From Chenopodium formosanum (lineage: Eukaryota > Streptophyta > Magnoliopsida > Caryophyllales > Amaranthaceae), in assembly GCA_024500155.1 (NCBI GenBank), contig CM044874.1, positions 47,466,384 to 47,530,383 of the forward strand: a stretch of 64,000 nt of DNA. Reading direction: 5' to 3'. How positions within the stretch are numbered: position 1 is the first letter of the stretch; each line of letters opens with the position of its first letter. The notes below the pieces were generated by a model. That model made no database searches. It was not told the DNA's origin and saw only the letters and a list, made by a program, of their open reading frames with translations. The translations under genes and the position numbers were made by a program. Below, one piece after another: positions 11,701 through 22,291 of this stretch.

Positions 11701-14700
11701 TAGATTATGGTTATTAAAGAGAGAGGGAAAATGGATCCCTCCCTCTCCTTCCCCTTCCTTCCCCCAATCTTTTACCCAAACAAAAGATTTTGTCCCCCTC
11801 CATTTCTCTTCTCTTCTTTTCCTTTCATTTCTTCCTATCCAAACAAAGTGTTGGAGAAAATCATTGTGTTGTGATTCTGTATATTAGAGATAGGTTGGAA
11901 AGTGTGAGATGTGCCAATATGGCTATATGTATGAAGAAGAGGGTGTCCTTTGTCTAGCAGAGGAAGTTAGTCTACCTACTAATTCATATCACAAAGTAAG
12001 ACGAGGATATAAGATGTTTTCTTAAACTCGAACGAGCTTCAGTACTATACTGTTTTCTGTAATAATTTGGTTTTGTCAGATGTCAATAAATAGCAGTCTA
12101 TAATTTTTTTTGAGATATGTATGTCTTTCTCAATTTTGTTCATATTTACCCATATTCACTCTTGCAGATGGGAGAATCAACTGAAATTATTGAAGAAAAT
12201 TCGACTGGCCAACGCAGTAGGCCACTCCCACAACATCTTGTCCTAGAAATACCATCAGAGAATGTTCAAAGTTCCCCAGAGGATTCTGTAAGAATAAATG
12301 TTCTTCCAACACCCAAAAGAGTGAATTTCTCTCCGATGCACAGCCCTGCCGTTGCTGGTTTAACCAGATCTTCAAGCTCCAGCATGCGTAGGGACAAGTC
12401 ATCAATTAAAAGTCTCCTCCCTAAACTTAGTTTCAAGTTCAGAAACTCCTCTACAGAGGTTGAAAATGCTGCCTTTCTAGCCCTCAGTTCTCCTTCTGCT
12501 GTGAGAGGGGGGAGGCCGCGAATGATGAGGACATTTTCTCTTTCAAAGCTATTTACGCCAAAAGGAAATAAAGCTTCATCATTGCCTGTTACTCCAATTG
12601 CACACTCTAACCCAGGGTCCACTCATGGAAGCAATGTGAGTTATTGAATTACTATCTTAAGGGCTTTAGTTTTACATGGTTTCGTGGAATTTTTCTTGGT
12701 TGGATAATATAATTAAGTAACTTCTCATTTTGAAAAGATAAATAGATAATTTGCGTTTGGGGAAAGGGGTTTGACATTATATTGCAGATTTGCAGTAGTT
12801 TTGCATATAGTTCAAAAGCTCTGATTTCTTTTCACTGCATTAAGTCAATTTTTGATAATAATCTGTGATCTTTGTATTCCTTGGTACATAATTTTAGGTC
12901 ACTGTAACTTATATAAATTACCTCATCCTGGTCTGTCATGGCCGTCTATTTTCCAGTCTCTGAGCTTTACAAAAAGATGGCTGGGTTATGTTTAATCAAA
13001 ATTGATTCAGTAAAAAAGAAGTGAAAATTTAAGTTCACAAAACTGCAGTTCTTTCATGCACACCAGGTTTTGTTGCCCCAACTTCGTAAGATGAGATACG
13101 TTCAACTAATGCTATTTGTCAATATCTGAAAGGATATGCTTTAATTTTTGCAGTGCTTTAAAATTTAGTTCAATTCCAATGATTAATCTCATATCTATCA
13201 TTACTTTCACGCATATTGACTGTTCATAATACTGCTGCATAAACTAACAAAAGATGGCTCTTACTTCTTCCCTTGCTTCCACTTTCTTTTTCTTTAAGAT
13301 AGTATTTTATATGGCATGGAGGATACTTCTCACAGGAACTTCATCCATCCCTGTATTAGGTTCTTAACAGATTTCCTCACTTTACAGAAAGGACGGATCC
13401 AATTACCTATTCATCGTTCACATTCTGTTCCAGCTCTTACAAAAGATGGTAGTGTACGGCAGGTGGATTCTTTTGGTGGGGTATTTCGTGTAGTACCAAT
13501 AACTCAGCGTGCTAAAGATGGACCCCCAGTGGCGTCAGGTGCAAGTGCAAGTGCAACTGATGCTGATGGTATTATTGTTTGACTTTCTGCTTGATTTTTT
13601 CTTAAGCATAAATCATTATGTTGTGATAAATTAAAATGTTGAAAACTGTGATTCAGAAAATGATGATGATGGTGAGGACATTCCTGAAGAGGAAGCTGTT
13701 TGCAGAATTTGCTTTGTTGAACTCGGGGAAGGTTCAGAGACACTCAAGATGGAATGTAGCTGCAAAGGTGAACTTGCTTTGGCTCACCAAGAATGCGCTG
13801 TTAAATGGTTTAGCATGAAAGGGAACAAGATTTGTGAAGTATGCCAGCAAGAGGTTCAAAACCTTCCTGTAACACTTTTGCGAATTCAGAATGCTCAGGC
13901 TCAACAAGGAAGTAATGGACAGCAAGCTGATATGACAGGTTTCAGGCAAGTCAAAGATCTCTAGTGTTTCTATTTTTTTTTTTAAATGCAAAAAGGGAAC
14001 GATTATATTGCATTAAGGCATTTGAAACACCTTGGAACTAGTTATCTTAGAAACAAAAGAGACACCATTGGTGTGAAGGGACGAAGCTATTGCACCGCCG
14101 ATTATAATAATAATAATAATAATAAATAAATAAATAAATTGAAAAAAAATAAAATATAAAAAATAATAATAAAAAAACTAGGATATAGAAGTTGCAAAAA
14201 TTAAAACTAGTAAGGTAGCTTTTGTGTAAAAGGGTATCACAAACAGCTAACTACTAAAATTCAGCAATCCAAAGGTATAAATCTCTGAAAGATCAGGTGG
14301 TGGATAAATGTGGTGAACTCTTTGTTCTCCTTGAGTTCTTCCTATATTAGCCAGTCAATGAACTATGCCATTTGCTGATCTCTTGGCATGCAAAACTGTC
14401 ACATCCCAGTCTCTTTGAAGTAGTCCACTTTAATTTGTCATGTTGATCATGTATGCTGATAATATTACCTAAGATAATGCTTTTAAAAGTTTTATACAAA
14501 TACTCATTAAAATTAAATTTAACACTCAAACATTTTTATTTAATTTAACATCATAGAGTAGACAAACACAGACATTGCATATTATTTAACAGGTCCTACA
14601 CTTTGTTAAGAAATTTTGTTTGTTTAGAAGCTACAAAACTTGAATTGCCTGAAATCGGTATATCAGTAGTTCATGTTGTTGGAAATAAAGAAAGAAAATT

Positions 14701-16702
14701 CAAAGGGTCAGATATGGGCGCCCGATCGGGCGCCCGACCGAGCGAGACCCGCCCGATCGGGCGCCCGACCGAGCGAGACCCGCCCGATCGGGCGCGAGAA
14801 GAATCGTAAAATTCTGGAGTTCCGCCACCCGATCGGGCAAGCTCTGCCCGGTCGGGCGAGCCCCGCCCGATCGGGCACGAGAAGACGTCTGGAAAAAGGG
14901 AGTGTCCGCCCGATCGGGCGAGCTCCGCCCGATCGGGCGCGTGTTTGTCCGTTGGATTCCTCTTCTTGTTTGATTTCTTATAACCCCCCTATTTAAGAGG
15001 TTGATTATGGTGTTTTTAAAGACCATAATATTTCTGATTTTCTCTTCTTTGTTCATAGAAGATTCCTCCATGATCTTTCATCTTCTTTATTCATCTCTAT
15101 AAATTGGAGGATGTTTTCTGATTTTTATATACGCAAGAAATACATATCAAACACAAGCTTGCTTAAACACATACTCTATATTGGGCATAAGTTACTTGGC
15201 TCCATCCTTCCACCCAAAAGTGCCTTTGTGTGGAAGTGGTGTGTTAACCTTAGGGAACGTGCCGACGAATACAATAGTGCACCCCGGTTGCGCCGGAATT
15301 TCGTTTTCAAGTCAGTGATTTGCATCACGACACACCGTACTCTTTCATTGTCACGAGATCATTTTTTCGATCTTATTTTAGAATATAGCCTTGAAAATAC
15401 TTCTTATTTTACAACACATGTCTCCTCTCCATTGAATACAATATATAGATAATGATGTAATCATAATTGATTTATTTACATGGTTTGAATACATAAACAT
15501 TTTGAATTTTTTTCTTATCAGGGTTTGGCAAGATGTTCCTGTACTGGTTATTGTAAGCATGCTTGCTTACTTTTGTTTCCTCGAACAACTTTTGGTAAGC
15601 TTTATGAAACAAGTATCACACACTTTGTATCAGTTGCTTTTCAAATCCCATCTAATATTTGTATTGTACTTGTGAACAGGTTAGGAGAATGGGTTCAGGT
15701 GCAATTGCCATTTCTCTTCCATTTTCATGCATTTTGGGTCTGCTTGCATCCATGACATCGACAACCATGGGTATGGAGATTTGATCTGAGAGTGACTTAT
15801 GATTTGTTTCTTAAATAATTTTCATTTTGTTTATTTTTGAGTTCTCTTGTTAAAATCATGCCAACTAAGAAGTGATTTGACCTTTTGTGCAGTTGGAAGA
15901 AAATTTCTTTGGGTATATGCTGCAGTGCAATTCATTATGGTGGTTTCCTTTGCACATATTTTGTACTCTCTGGTACGATCTTCGTAAATTCTTGGTCTAA
16001 AAGCCTTTTAAAGTAATCCTAATGTTCTGTGCTTTCAGTTCAATGTTATCATACACTAACTACTAACGATCACACCCTGTAAGGGCTATAATACAAAAAT
16101 ACTGGGTATAGTTGCCAACTTTTCCACCATTGAATGGCCAGTACCGGATCCCATGGACTTGCCCTTCCATTTGTAGAATCCTGCTTAATTTAGGTGTTTT
16201 TGATGATCATAAACACTACAGTTATTGGTTTACTGGCTTACTGCTTTACATCTTATAGTTTTGACATCGTTCTGATTCATCATAATCAAGTATGTAACCT
16301 CTTTTTTTTTTTAACAAAAGACCTTAAATAGCCAAGTCATTTCTTTTCTCTTGCTCCATTAATTGTGGAAAACTGTAAGTGTGAATGTGACTATATGTCC
16401 AAAAAGAAGGAACATTATTTGATAATGTGTTCTCTTAATTTCTGCCTGTACAGCTACACATGCAAGCAGTGGTATCAGTCATAATTGCTACATTTGTTGG
16501 TTTCGGAGTGGCAATGTGTGCATGTTCCATTATCTTTGAGATTTCGAGATGGAGAAGGATGTTGCAAGCTCACTCAAATTCCGAACCTACTGCTGTGGAT
16601 GTAGTTCCTGTACCAACGTCTAACACAGCTAACATAACACAAGCGACTTCTAATCAACCTGAAACTGTGTCCAATAATACCAACTCTCATCATGAAGGTT
16701 AA
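8538..16702 (+). CDS. RING-CH (RINGv) zinc-finger membrane E3 ubiquitin ligase, 8 exons
   Basis: Exons: 8538-8585, 12168-12635, 13388-13568, 13657-13945, 15522-15594, 15680-15770, 15893-15972, 16454-16702. They join in frame to about 492 aa. Residues 1-230 are polar, serine-rich and probably disordered. A C4HC3 RING-CH domain follows: C248, C251, C266, C268, H276, C279, C292, C295 (CRIC, CSCKGELALAHQEC, ICEVC). Four hydrophobic segments follow near 334-353, 360-380, 386-410 and 415-440; the tail is polar. Plant proteins of this MARCH-like family transfer ubiquitin from an E2 to membrane targets; the substrate here is unknown. All introns are GT-AG except intron 4 (GC-AG). Exon 1 gives only 16 residues; if it is untranslated, translation would start at 12168. 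Confidence 0.9.
8639..8713. repeat. TA dinucleotide microsatellite
   Basis: Nearly uninterrupted TA repeats within RINGv intron 1, likely length-polymorphic. Confidence 0.95.
9594..9910. mobile_element. Tourist-like (PIF/Harbinger) MITE, 317 bp
   Basis: Terminal inverted repeats CAGCAACTCCAACAA and, reverse complemented, GAGCAACTCCAATGG, flanked by TTA on both sides (9591-9593 and 9911-9913). The TWA duplication is characteristic of PIF/Harbinger. The interior is rich in repeated AGCTAATT motifs. It lies in RINGv intron 1. Confidence 0.75.
10679..10972. mobile_element. Stowaway-like MITE, 294 bp
   Basis: Starts CTCCCTCCGTTTTTAAATA and ends in its near reverse complement (TATTTAAAAGCAGAGGGAG), flanked by TA on both sides (10677-10678 and 10973-10974). 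A second partial copy of the sub-terminal motif lies at about 10722-10745. Lies in RINGv intron 1. Confidence 0.85.
11581..11848. mobile_element. MITE-like inverted-repeat element, 268 bp
   Basis: Ends CTTTGTTTGGATAG and CTATCCAAACAAAG are perfect inverted repeats. The arms continue as a purine-rich block (AAGGAAAAGAAGG) and its pyrimidine-rich counterpart, so the whole element could fold back. No clear target duplication, so the superfamily (hAT or other) is uncertain. Confidence 0.65.
13946..13947 (+). other. GC splice donor of RINGv intron 4
   Basis: The exon boundary TTCAG|GCAAGT matches the consensus for GC-AG introns. Using it joins TGF + R + VWQDVP in frame with exon 5 at 15522. The GT eight bases upstream (13939) would not keep the frame. 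Confidence 0.8.
14677..15416 (+). mobile_element. Solo LTR inserted in RINGv intron 4
   Basis: 740 bp with ends TGTTGGAAAT and TTTTACAACA (5 bp inverted ends TGTTG/CAACA) and a perfect 5 bp target duplication CATGT (14672-14676 and 15417-15421). No internal domain or second LTR is present, so it is a solo LTR left by LTR-LTR recombination. It contains the palindrome array at 14720-14938 and a TATA-like TATTTAAG at 14990. The superfamily is uncertain. It adds about half of the length of this intron. Confidence 0.9.
14720..14938. repeat. Phased array of GCCCGATCGGGC palindromes
   Basis: Ten copies of CCCGATCGGG or one-to-two-base variants, centred at 14725.5, 14737.5, 14756.5, 14768.5, 14787.5, 14832.5, 14851.5, 14870.5, 14913.5 and 14932.5. 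The repeated intervals are 19 bp, with 12 bp in the first part. The array ends about 45-60 bp before the TATA-like sequence of this LTR. See findings. Confidence 0.9.
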
Positions 16703-16829
16703 ATCGCTTATTGAATGTACGTAACTACATGTCCAGCTCTTGTAAAGAAAATACTTTCAGAAAAAGGCTTTTTCGTAGATAACTTACGTAGTGTTTCACA
16801 GCCTTCTCTGTGCTAGAGGTAAAATGTTT

Positions 16830-16860
<31 letters not shown>

Positions 16861-17670
16861 CTCTTTTCTTTTCTTTTTTGAATGTAATACGAAGTATTAT
16901 GGATTGTTTGCTAGGAAGTAGGTTGGGAAGCAATTGTAAATCGATTGATGTAGAAAAATATGTCGCTTAGTTCGCTTAGTTTTCAGGCCTTATGGTCGAT
17001 GGCGCCTTTGCCCACCTCCTTTGGTGGTGTTTGTTGTCTTTTTTCCTTGTACAATTTGGTGGCTTTGCAAATGATGTTTCGTGAGTGTAATCTGCATTTT
17101 AGAATTTCGTGGTTGACATTTTAGAACTTTGTGATCTTTAATTAGGTACATCTTCTAATTTAAAATCTTTTATTTTCATCAAAACTATGATATAGTATCT
17201 GTTCGACATCGTCTTATTCATATTTTAATATAGGAGATTGTTTATTAATGTATCATTAAAAATTGTTTCAATTTCCTACAATAAATTAATAGGTTTTAGT
17301 TGTAAGATAGAAGTTTCTAATATTGAAATTTCAAAAATATTAAATAAGATAACTCTAAAAAAAAAAAAATGACATCATCATTGCATTTCGGCGGGAAAAT
17401 TTTTATTAAGAGAATGACATGTGGGCAGTGATGATGTTATCATGTTCTGTTTTAGTAACAGTTAATAAATTTGTTAACATTGTCTTGTTTATAAGTATAT
17501 ACATATTGCTATGTAATTTGCAACTACTCCTGTCCCAAAATAATTAACACAGTCAAACTTTGCATGCATATCGATTACTTAGTTTGACATTTTTTTTTTT
17601 TTGGAATCTTATTTTTATAAGAGTAATGTTATACATAATTCTTAGGGCTACAAATAAGCATTTTATTGGT
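16703..17670. other. RINGv 3' UTR and flank, no other gene
   Basis: Contains a run of about 28 T near 16832-16860, then an AATGTAATACG stretch that may lie near the polyadenylation site. The rest is AT-rich with no open frame or repeat that I recognise. Confidence 0.6.
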
Positions 17671-17813
17671 TGTTAGTGTAGTGGTGATTGAGACTACATT
17701 TGGTTGGGAGGACCCGTGTTCGATCCCTCGCAACAACAATTGTGAGGGGACTGGAACCTAACCACGCAGAACTGATCCCCTAATCCGGATTAACCAAAAG
17801 GATAAACCTGGTG
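17671..17813 (+). mobile_element. tRNA-derived SINE, 5' part
   Basis: Has a perfect RNA polymerase III box A, TAGTGTAGTGG (17674-17684), and box B, GTTCGATCC (17718-17726), 34 bp apart, in a tRNA-like context. The element continues to GGATAAACCTGGTG, where Ogre-like element O interrupts it; its tail resumes at 27086. Tail-joined, it would be about 160 bp. It is not a functional tRNA: the arms do not pair well. Confidence 0.8.
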
Positions 17814-19486
17814 TGTAGGCGTCGCTCGAAGTGCGCCTACGTTAAAAGCATGTTGTGAATATGCTTGACACTCTTAGGAAGTGGGAATTGACACAATACG
17901 ATTAGGGACAAATAAAGTAGGAAGCCGCCAACAAGTTTTTAAGGAACTTGTAAACCGTTCACGGATCATAAAAGGCAACCACGATAAAGGGACAACGATT
18001 GACCCGTGAAGGTTACACCCCATTCATAATCCATGAGATTACAAACTCCATATGGTTCGGAACCACGAAAGGAGGATCGGGGATGATGGTACGAAGTGAG
18101 TCATGGAGTCACATTCGCCCGTATTGGCCTCTACTCGATTCTTATATTGAAAAGCATTCCTGTGATCTCAAAGGCATACAAACAAAATATTCAATTCGCT
18201 CCAAACTATTATTAAGCTAAATTGGTTTAATATTAATGCAACATATTATTCTAAAATATTTGTGATCACTTGATTAAACAACAAGATTAAAAAGGAACCT
18301 AAACCGGTTGTCCAAATTATCTTATTAGGCGTGATTTTCAATTACATATTCCCTTTAAACATGCAATATGGTGATCAATAAAAAATATAATAGAATTAAC
18401 ATTAATATTGAAAGCAATTTAATCACAATTCCAACAACATAAAATTGTTTAAAAAATAATAGAAATAAAAGGAACATGATCCTTATTTTGATTCTGTTTG
18501 TTTGCAACTACAAAATAATAAACGAGTTAGTAACTTCAAGGAAATAATAAAACAATAATTAAATTAAATTAAATAAAGTAGAGTTGATTTGGGGCCAAAC
18601 CCTCAAACAGTTCTACCTTTCACGCCTTGGCTTAAGACCACGAGTAAAGTATGGACTCCTTTGAGTACTTGAAGAAGGAATTTTGAAGTGAAAAGGGTAG
18701 GCTAGTGTTTAGGCTAAAGCATAGAAGAGAGATAAATAAATCAGAGAATTACTCGGTGCCCCGTACATCAGAAATGAGGGGGTATTTATAGGGAAAATGT
18801 ACCGAGGGAGCACACGGAACCCTAAAATGATAAAAAACCCTAAAAAAGTATCCCGTGACACCGCAAACTGTACCGTGACACGGGAAGTCCCACCGTCAGA
18901 CGACACACTTTCCCGTGACATGGTACATTTTTGGTGTGACGCGGGAAATTTTCAGAAAACGGGAAAGAAAACGCGTTAAGGGTTTACGCGGAAAAGACAC
19001 GGAATGTCCCGTGTCACGGGAAATCCCACCGTCAGACGGGAAGGATTCCCGTGACACGGTGGCAGTCTGCCGTGGCGCGGCAGTTTCCAGTCTATTTTCC
19101 GTCTAAATACATTTTTAACCCTAATTTCATTTGGCATTTTAAGTGCCGATTGATAATTTCGGGCCTTTTCTGACTTATTATTATTTGGGCTAAAATAAGA
19201 AAATAATTAAATAAAAATAAATAAAAGGTTTGGGCCAAAAATAAATAATAAAACAATAAAATAAAAAAGGTTTGGGCTAAAATTAAATAATAAGTTTGGG
19301 CTGAAATTAAAACTATGCTTTTACCAAACATCAAGACTAATCCATGGACTGTTCAAAAATATGAATTTAACCAAATACGATTTTTTAAGCACTCTCGGGA
19401 TTAAATACTAAACCCGACCAATAGTGGCGGTGAAAGGTTGTTCATCATCGGGTTTGGTTTTGGGGAGACATTTTTAGGTGTCTACA
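17814..19486 (-). repeat. 3' LTR of element O
   Basis: 1673 bp, from TGTAGACACC on the minus strand at 19486 to CGCCTACA at 17814. Near-identical to 25394-27085; the few differences include a 12-13 bp gap near 18630. A TATA box, TATAAATA, lies on the minus strand at 18783-18790, directly downstream of the palindrome array. Confidence 0.95.
18853..19080. repeat. Phased CCGTGWCACGG array in the O LTR
   Basis: Nine 11 bp palindromes or variants. Centres: 18858, 18878, 18898, 18918, 18939, then 19014, 19034, 19054, 19075. Intervals are 20 or 21 bp within each group. Forms include CCGTGACACGG, CCGTGTCACGG, CCGTCAGACGG and CCGTGGCGCGG. The spacers differ. The array ends about 68 bp upstream of the LTR TATA box (minus orientation). 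The other LTR has the same set at about 26450-26690. Confidence 0.95.
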
Positions 19487-19500
19487 GAAGCCCCCACTTT
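19487..19500 (-). other. Polypurine tract of element O
   Basis: AAAGTGGGGGCTTC on the minus strand, directly before the TG that opens the 3' LTR. It primes plus-strand synthesis. Confidence 0.7.
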
Positions 19501-19689
19501 GACTGAGTTTGTAGAAACGTCAGTTTCGAAAACGATAGTCAAAGTAGCCGATTGGGACGGAGAATGATTTAAGACGTTCTGCGATCCTAAATCACTCTGT
19601 ATACGCCGATACCTGCAGAAAAATGTTAATTCCACAGATAAAAGAGTAAAAGGATAGAATACGTATCTGGCACCAGTGTATCGGTGACA

Positions 19690-20130
19690 AATGAATTTGG
19701 CAGCTTCCTATGCTTAAAGGAATCCACCGGATGACATTTGTTGAAACGCTTTCCATGCTTGAGGAAAGCCGACTGAAGAGTTTGGTAGTTTTCTAAGCCT
19801 GAAGAAACCTACCGGATGACACTTTCCATGCTTGAGGAAAGTCGACGTATGAATTTGGTGTCACTCTATGCTTGAAGAATTCCACCGATAATGCCTTCCA
19901 TACTTGAGGAAGGGCGACAAAGAAATTTGGCGGTATTCTATACTTGAAGAAAAATCCACCGATAACGCTTTCATGCCTTAGGAAAGCCGACTTGGCGGTT
20001 TTCTATACTTGAAGAAAAAATCCACCGATAACGCTTTCCAAGCCTGAGGAAAGCCGACTTGGCGGTTTTCTATACTTGAAGAAAAAATCCACCGATAACG
20101 CTTTTCAAGCCTGAGGAAAGCCGACGATTG
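19690..20130. repeat. 67 bp tandem repeat in the 3' region of O
   Basis: Units built from a GGCGGTTTTCTATACTTGA block, AAAAATCCACCGATAACGC and AAGCCTGAGGAAAGCCGAC. Units at 19989 and 20056 are 67 bp apart and almost identical; those before about 19980 are diverged and shortened. A tandem repeat between pol and the 3' LTR is a known trait of some Tat elements. Confidence 0.85.
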
Positions 20131-20399
20131 CTGAAATTTGTAAGTGTATGATGTTTCAATTATCCCCGAACGTGGGCCGCAGATGATTCACAGCTATAAG
20201 TCGATTACCCAACCATATTAGGTGTTTAAAATGCCGAAAAATAGACTTTGATGCTAGCTAGGGGTAAATTGGTAATTTTAGTCCCCTTTAAGTATCAATT
20301 ACAATTTTCCGCGTAATTCCGGCGAAAAATAACTGCAAAAAAAATCGTGCAACCATAGTCAAAATGTCAGGAATATTCGCAAATAATTGTGCAAAGCCA

Positions 20400-20965
20400 C
20401 CGTGTCACGAAAAAATATTCCCGTGACACGGTACAGATCCCCGTCACGCGGAGCTGCTTCCCGTGACACGGCAAAGGGATTCCGTGGCGCGGGAATCAAG
20501 TGGCTGAAAAACAATCAAAAAGCATCTTTGACCGGTCAAAGCTTGTGCACCACACAAAAATCTGACCGTTACGTGGGAACGGGGTCCGTTGCACGGGATT
20601 TTTTGATTTTAAATATCAACATTTTTCTCATTTTGGCCATTCTCTTTCTCGTATGATTCTCACTCAAAAAGCTCAAAAAATTTGCTCGGTTTGCCGTGTC
20701 TCGTTAACTGCTCACCGGCGCTCGATTTTCCTTCCCGTCGACCGGCGTTCTCCACCGTGTCACGGCGATTTGCTTCCTCTCTCTTTTTTATTTTTTTGTT
20801 TTATTTTTTTTTCTGCGACTTGCTGCTGCTGTTGTTTCGTCGCTGCTTACTGCTGTTGCTTCGCCTGAAATTGCCGTCGGAGTCGCCGGAGCTCCGTGTA
20901 TTCTTAGGCTCACCGTGACACGGGACAGACTCACCGTGTCACGGCGTTATCTGACCGTGTCGCGG
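20400..20965. repeat. Further phased CCGTGWCACGG blocks inside O
   Basis: Centres at 20405, 20426, 20446, 20466, 20487; then 20571, 20591; then 20699, 20720, 20740, 20760 (the second and third degenerate); then 20918, 20939, 20960. Every interval within a block is 20 or 21 bp. The first two blocks lie just upstream of a plus-strand AT-rich TTTTAAATATC at about 20607. Confidence 0.85.
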
Positions 20966-21617
20966 CGGTCTGTTGGTTGCCGGAGATTTTTTCGAGCTTT
21001 TGTTGCTCGATTTTCCACCGAATTTACTCCAAATTTTGGCCATACTCCTCATATTCGAACCTCTACAAGGATCTATGTAAGTTCTTAATTTGTGCCTCAA
21101 ATTTGCTTCAAATAAGTAATTTCATGAAAAACCCTTAAAAATCAGTTTGGGGATTTTTGATTTTGAGGTTTTATGTTGAAATTCTTGCCATGATATTACT
21201 TGTATATGTATGTATGTGTGTTTGTGAGAAATTTGAGACAAAAATTGCATGATTTGATGGAGAATTGAGCAAATCACCATTTTTGGGTACTACTTTTGTG
21301 AAATGATGTTCATGTTACTTCTTGAAATGGTGAAAAAATGGTGGTAAACCTTGTGAAATATTTCATGATGTGTTGATTCATTGTTTTTGTGCAACTTCGA
21401 AACATATTTTGCGTATGTACTATATTGTCATGGAGAACATAGTATCATGCGGCTAGGAGAATTGTAGTATTAGTTTGTCATGGAGAAATTCAAGAAAGGT
21501 GAAAGGGGTGAAAGTTCGACTAGGGGTGTGACGATTCGGGCTACGAAAGACACATTAATGAAGAAGGCCGACCTAATTGACCAAGAGAAGGATGTTCCTA
21601 CAGAGAAGAGAGATTAG
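20607..21617 (+). other. Possible antisense transcription unit with short ORF in O
   Basis: Plus-strand sequence, antisense to pol, that looks like the start of a gene. It has a TATA-like TTTTAAATATC near 20607, a CT-rich leader (20700-21060), a consensus splice donor TCTAT|GTAAGTT near 21077, an AT-rich intron-like stretch, and an ATG at 21480 opening a 45-codon frame (MEKFKKGERGESS...) to a TAG at 21617. The place, just inside the 3' LTR, is where Tat elements T1 and R keep their antisense ORFs. The peptide resembles nothing I know. This could be a decayed aORF; the evidence is weak. Confidence 0.35.
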
Positions 21618-21881
21618 ATCAATAGTGCTTTGCTTTTTATGATTTATAATTTTAATTTAAAATAAGGCATATGATGCCACTAATTGTAGTCGCATTTATT
21701 TTAATAATAATAGCACATTTATTTAAGCCTTAAAAATAAAAATTACAATGACTTTTATTTATTATTTATTTATCCGAGTCAAGGAGTCGGACGCAATGGA
21801 AGGACGAAAAAAAAACCTCGAACAAACAATGAATTCGCAATGAATGCGTCACTAAAAAAACACGGAAAACCTGGAATTCCA

Positions 21882-22101
21882 CCGTGTCACGGTGAAAAAT
21901 CCCGTGACACGTTACAAATTCCCGCGTCACGACAATTTCCTTTTTTTTTTTTTTTTTTTTTTTCGCTCAGGGCCACCGTGCCACGGTGGAATGTCCCGTG
22001 TCGCGGCAACCCCCCCCCCCCCCCCCGTTTTTTTTTTGCACTCAGGTCCACCGCGCCACGGTGAACTGTACCGTGACACGGTGGAATGTCCCGTGTCGCG
22101 A
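21882..22101. repeat. CCGTGWCACGG blocks split by T and C runs in O
   Basis: Centres 21887, 21907, 21927; 21981, 22001; 22056, 22076, 22096: all 20 bp within each block. Between the blocks are a T run (about 21940-21963) and a C run with T run (22010-22038), and a second C run follows at 22105-22118. Frames read through these runs are artefacts. Confidence 0.9.
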
Positions 22102-22291
22102 CAAACCCCCCCCCCCCCACCCCCTTTTTGTTTTTTTTTTTGTGACACAATGCTGATCTGACGCGCATATTTGATCGACTGAGGGAGGATTCTTATTTTT
22201 TAAAGTGGTCGGGCCCCCTTGAGGGGTTGCCTACGTATTCTAAAAAGGAATCAGGCCAAACGTAGCTCTATTGGGTCATGAACCCATGTGA

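Larger units (their letters stand above)
8586..12167 (+). other. RINGv intron 1 (3.6 kb)
   Basis: Donor CAG|GTAATC and acceptor CTTGCAG. AT-rich, holding a TA microsatellite and three MITE-like elements. I see no other gene in it. Confidence 0.75.

Noticed and set aside
12117..12167. Start of the RINGv protein at 12117
   Set aside because: The stretch ends in a splice acceptor (CTTGCAG) and is intron; exon 1 at 8538 joins in frame.
17540..17610. Stowaway-like end (CTACTCCTGTCCCAAAATAA)
   Set aside because: Only one weak end, no partner inverted repeat or TA duplication.
17674..17726. tRNA gene
   Set aside because: Boxes A and B are perfect, but the stems do not pair and the sequence continues into a SINE body with a poly-A tail.
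21840..22168. Pro/Phe- or Gly/Lys-rich frames
   Set aside because: Read through homopolymer C and T runs and palindrome arrays.
22225..22257. Conserved-looking TACGTATTC/GGAATCAGGCC block after O integrase
   Set aside because: Reminiscent of a motif downstream of pol in Ogre-like elements, but I cannot verify this from the window alone.
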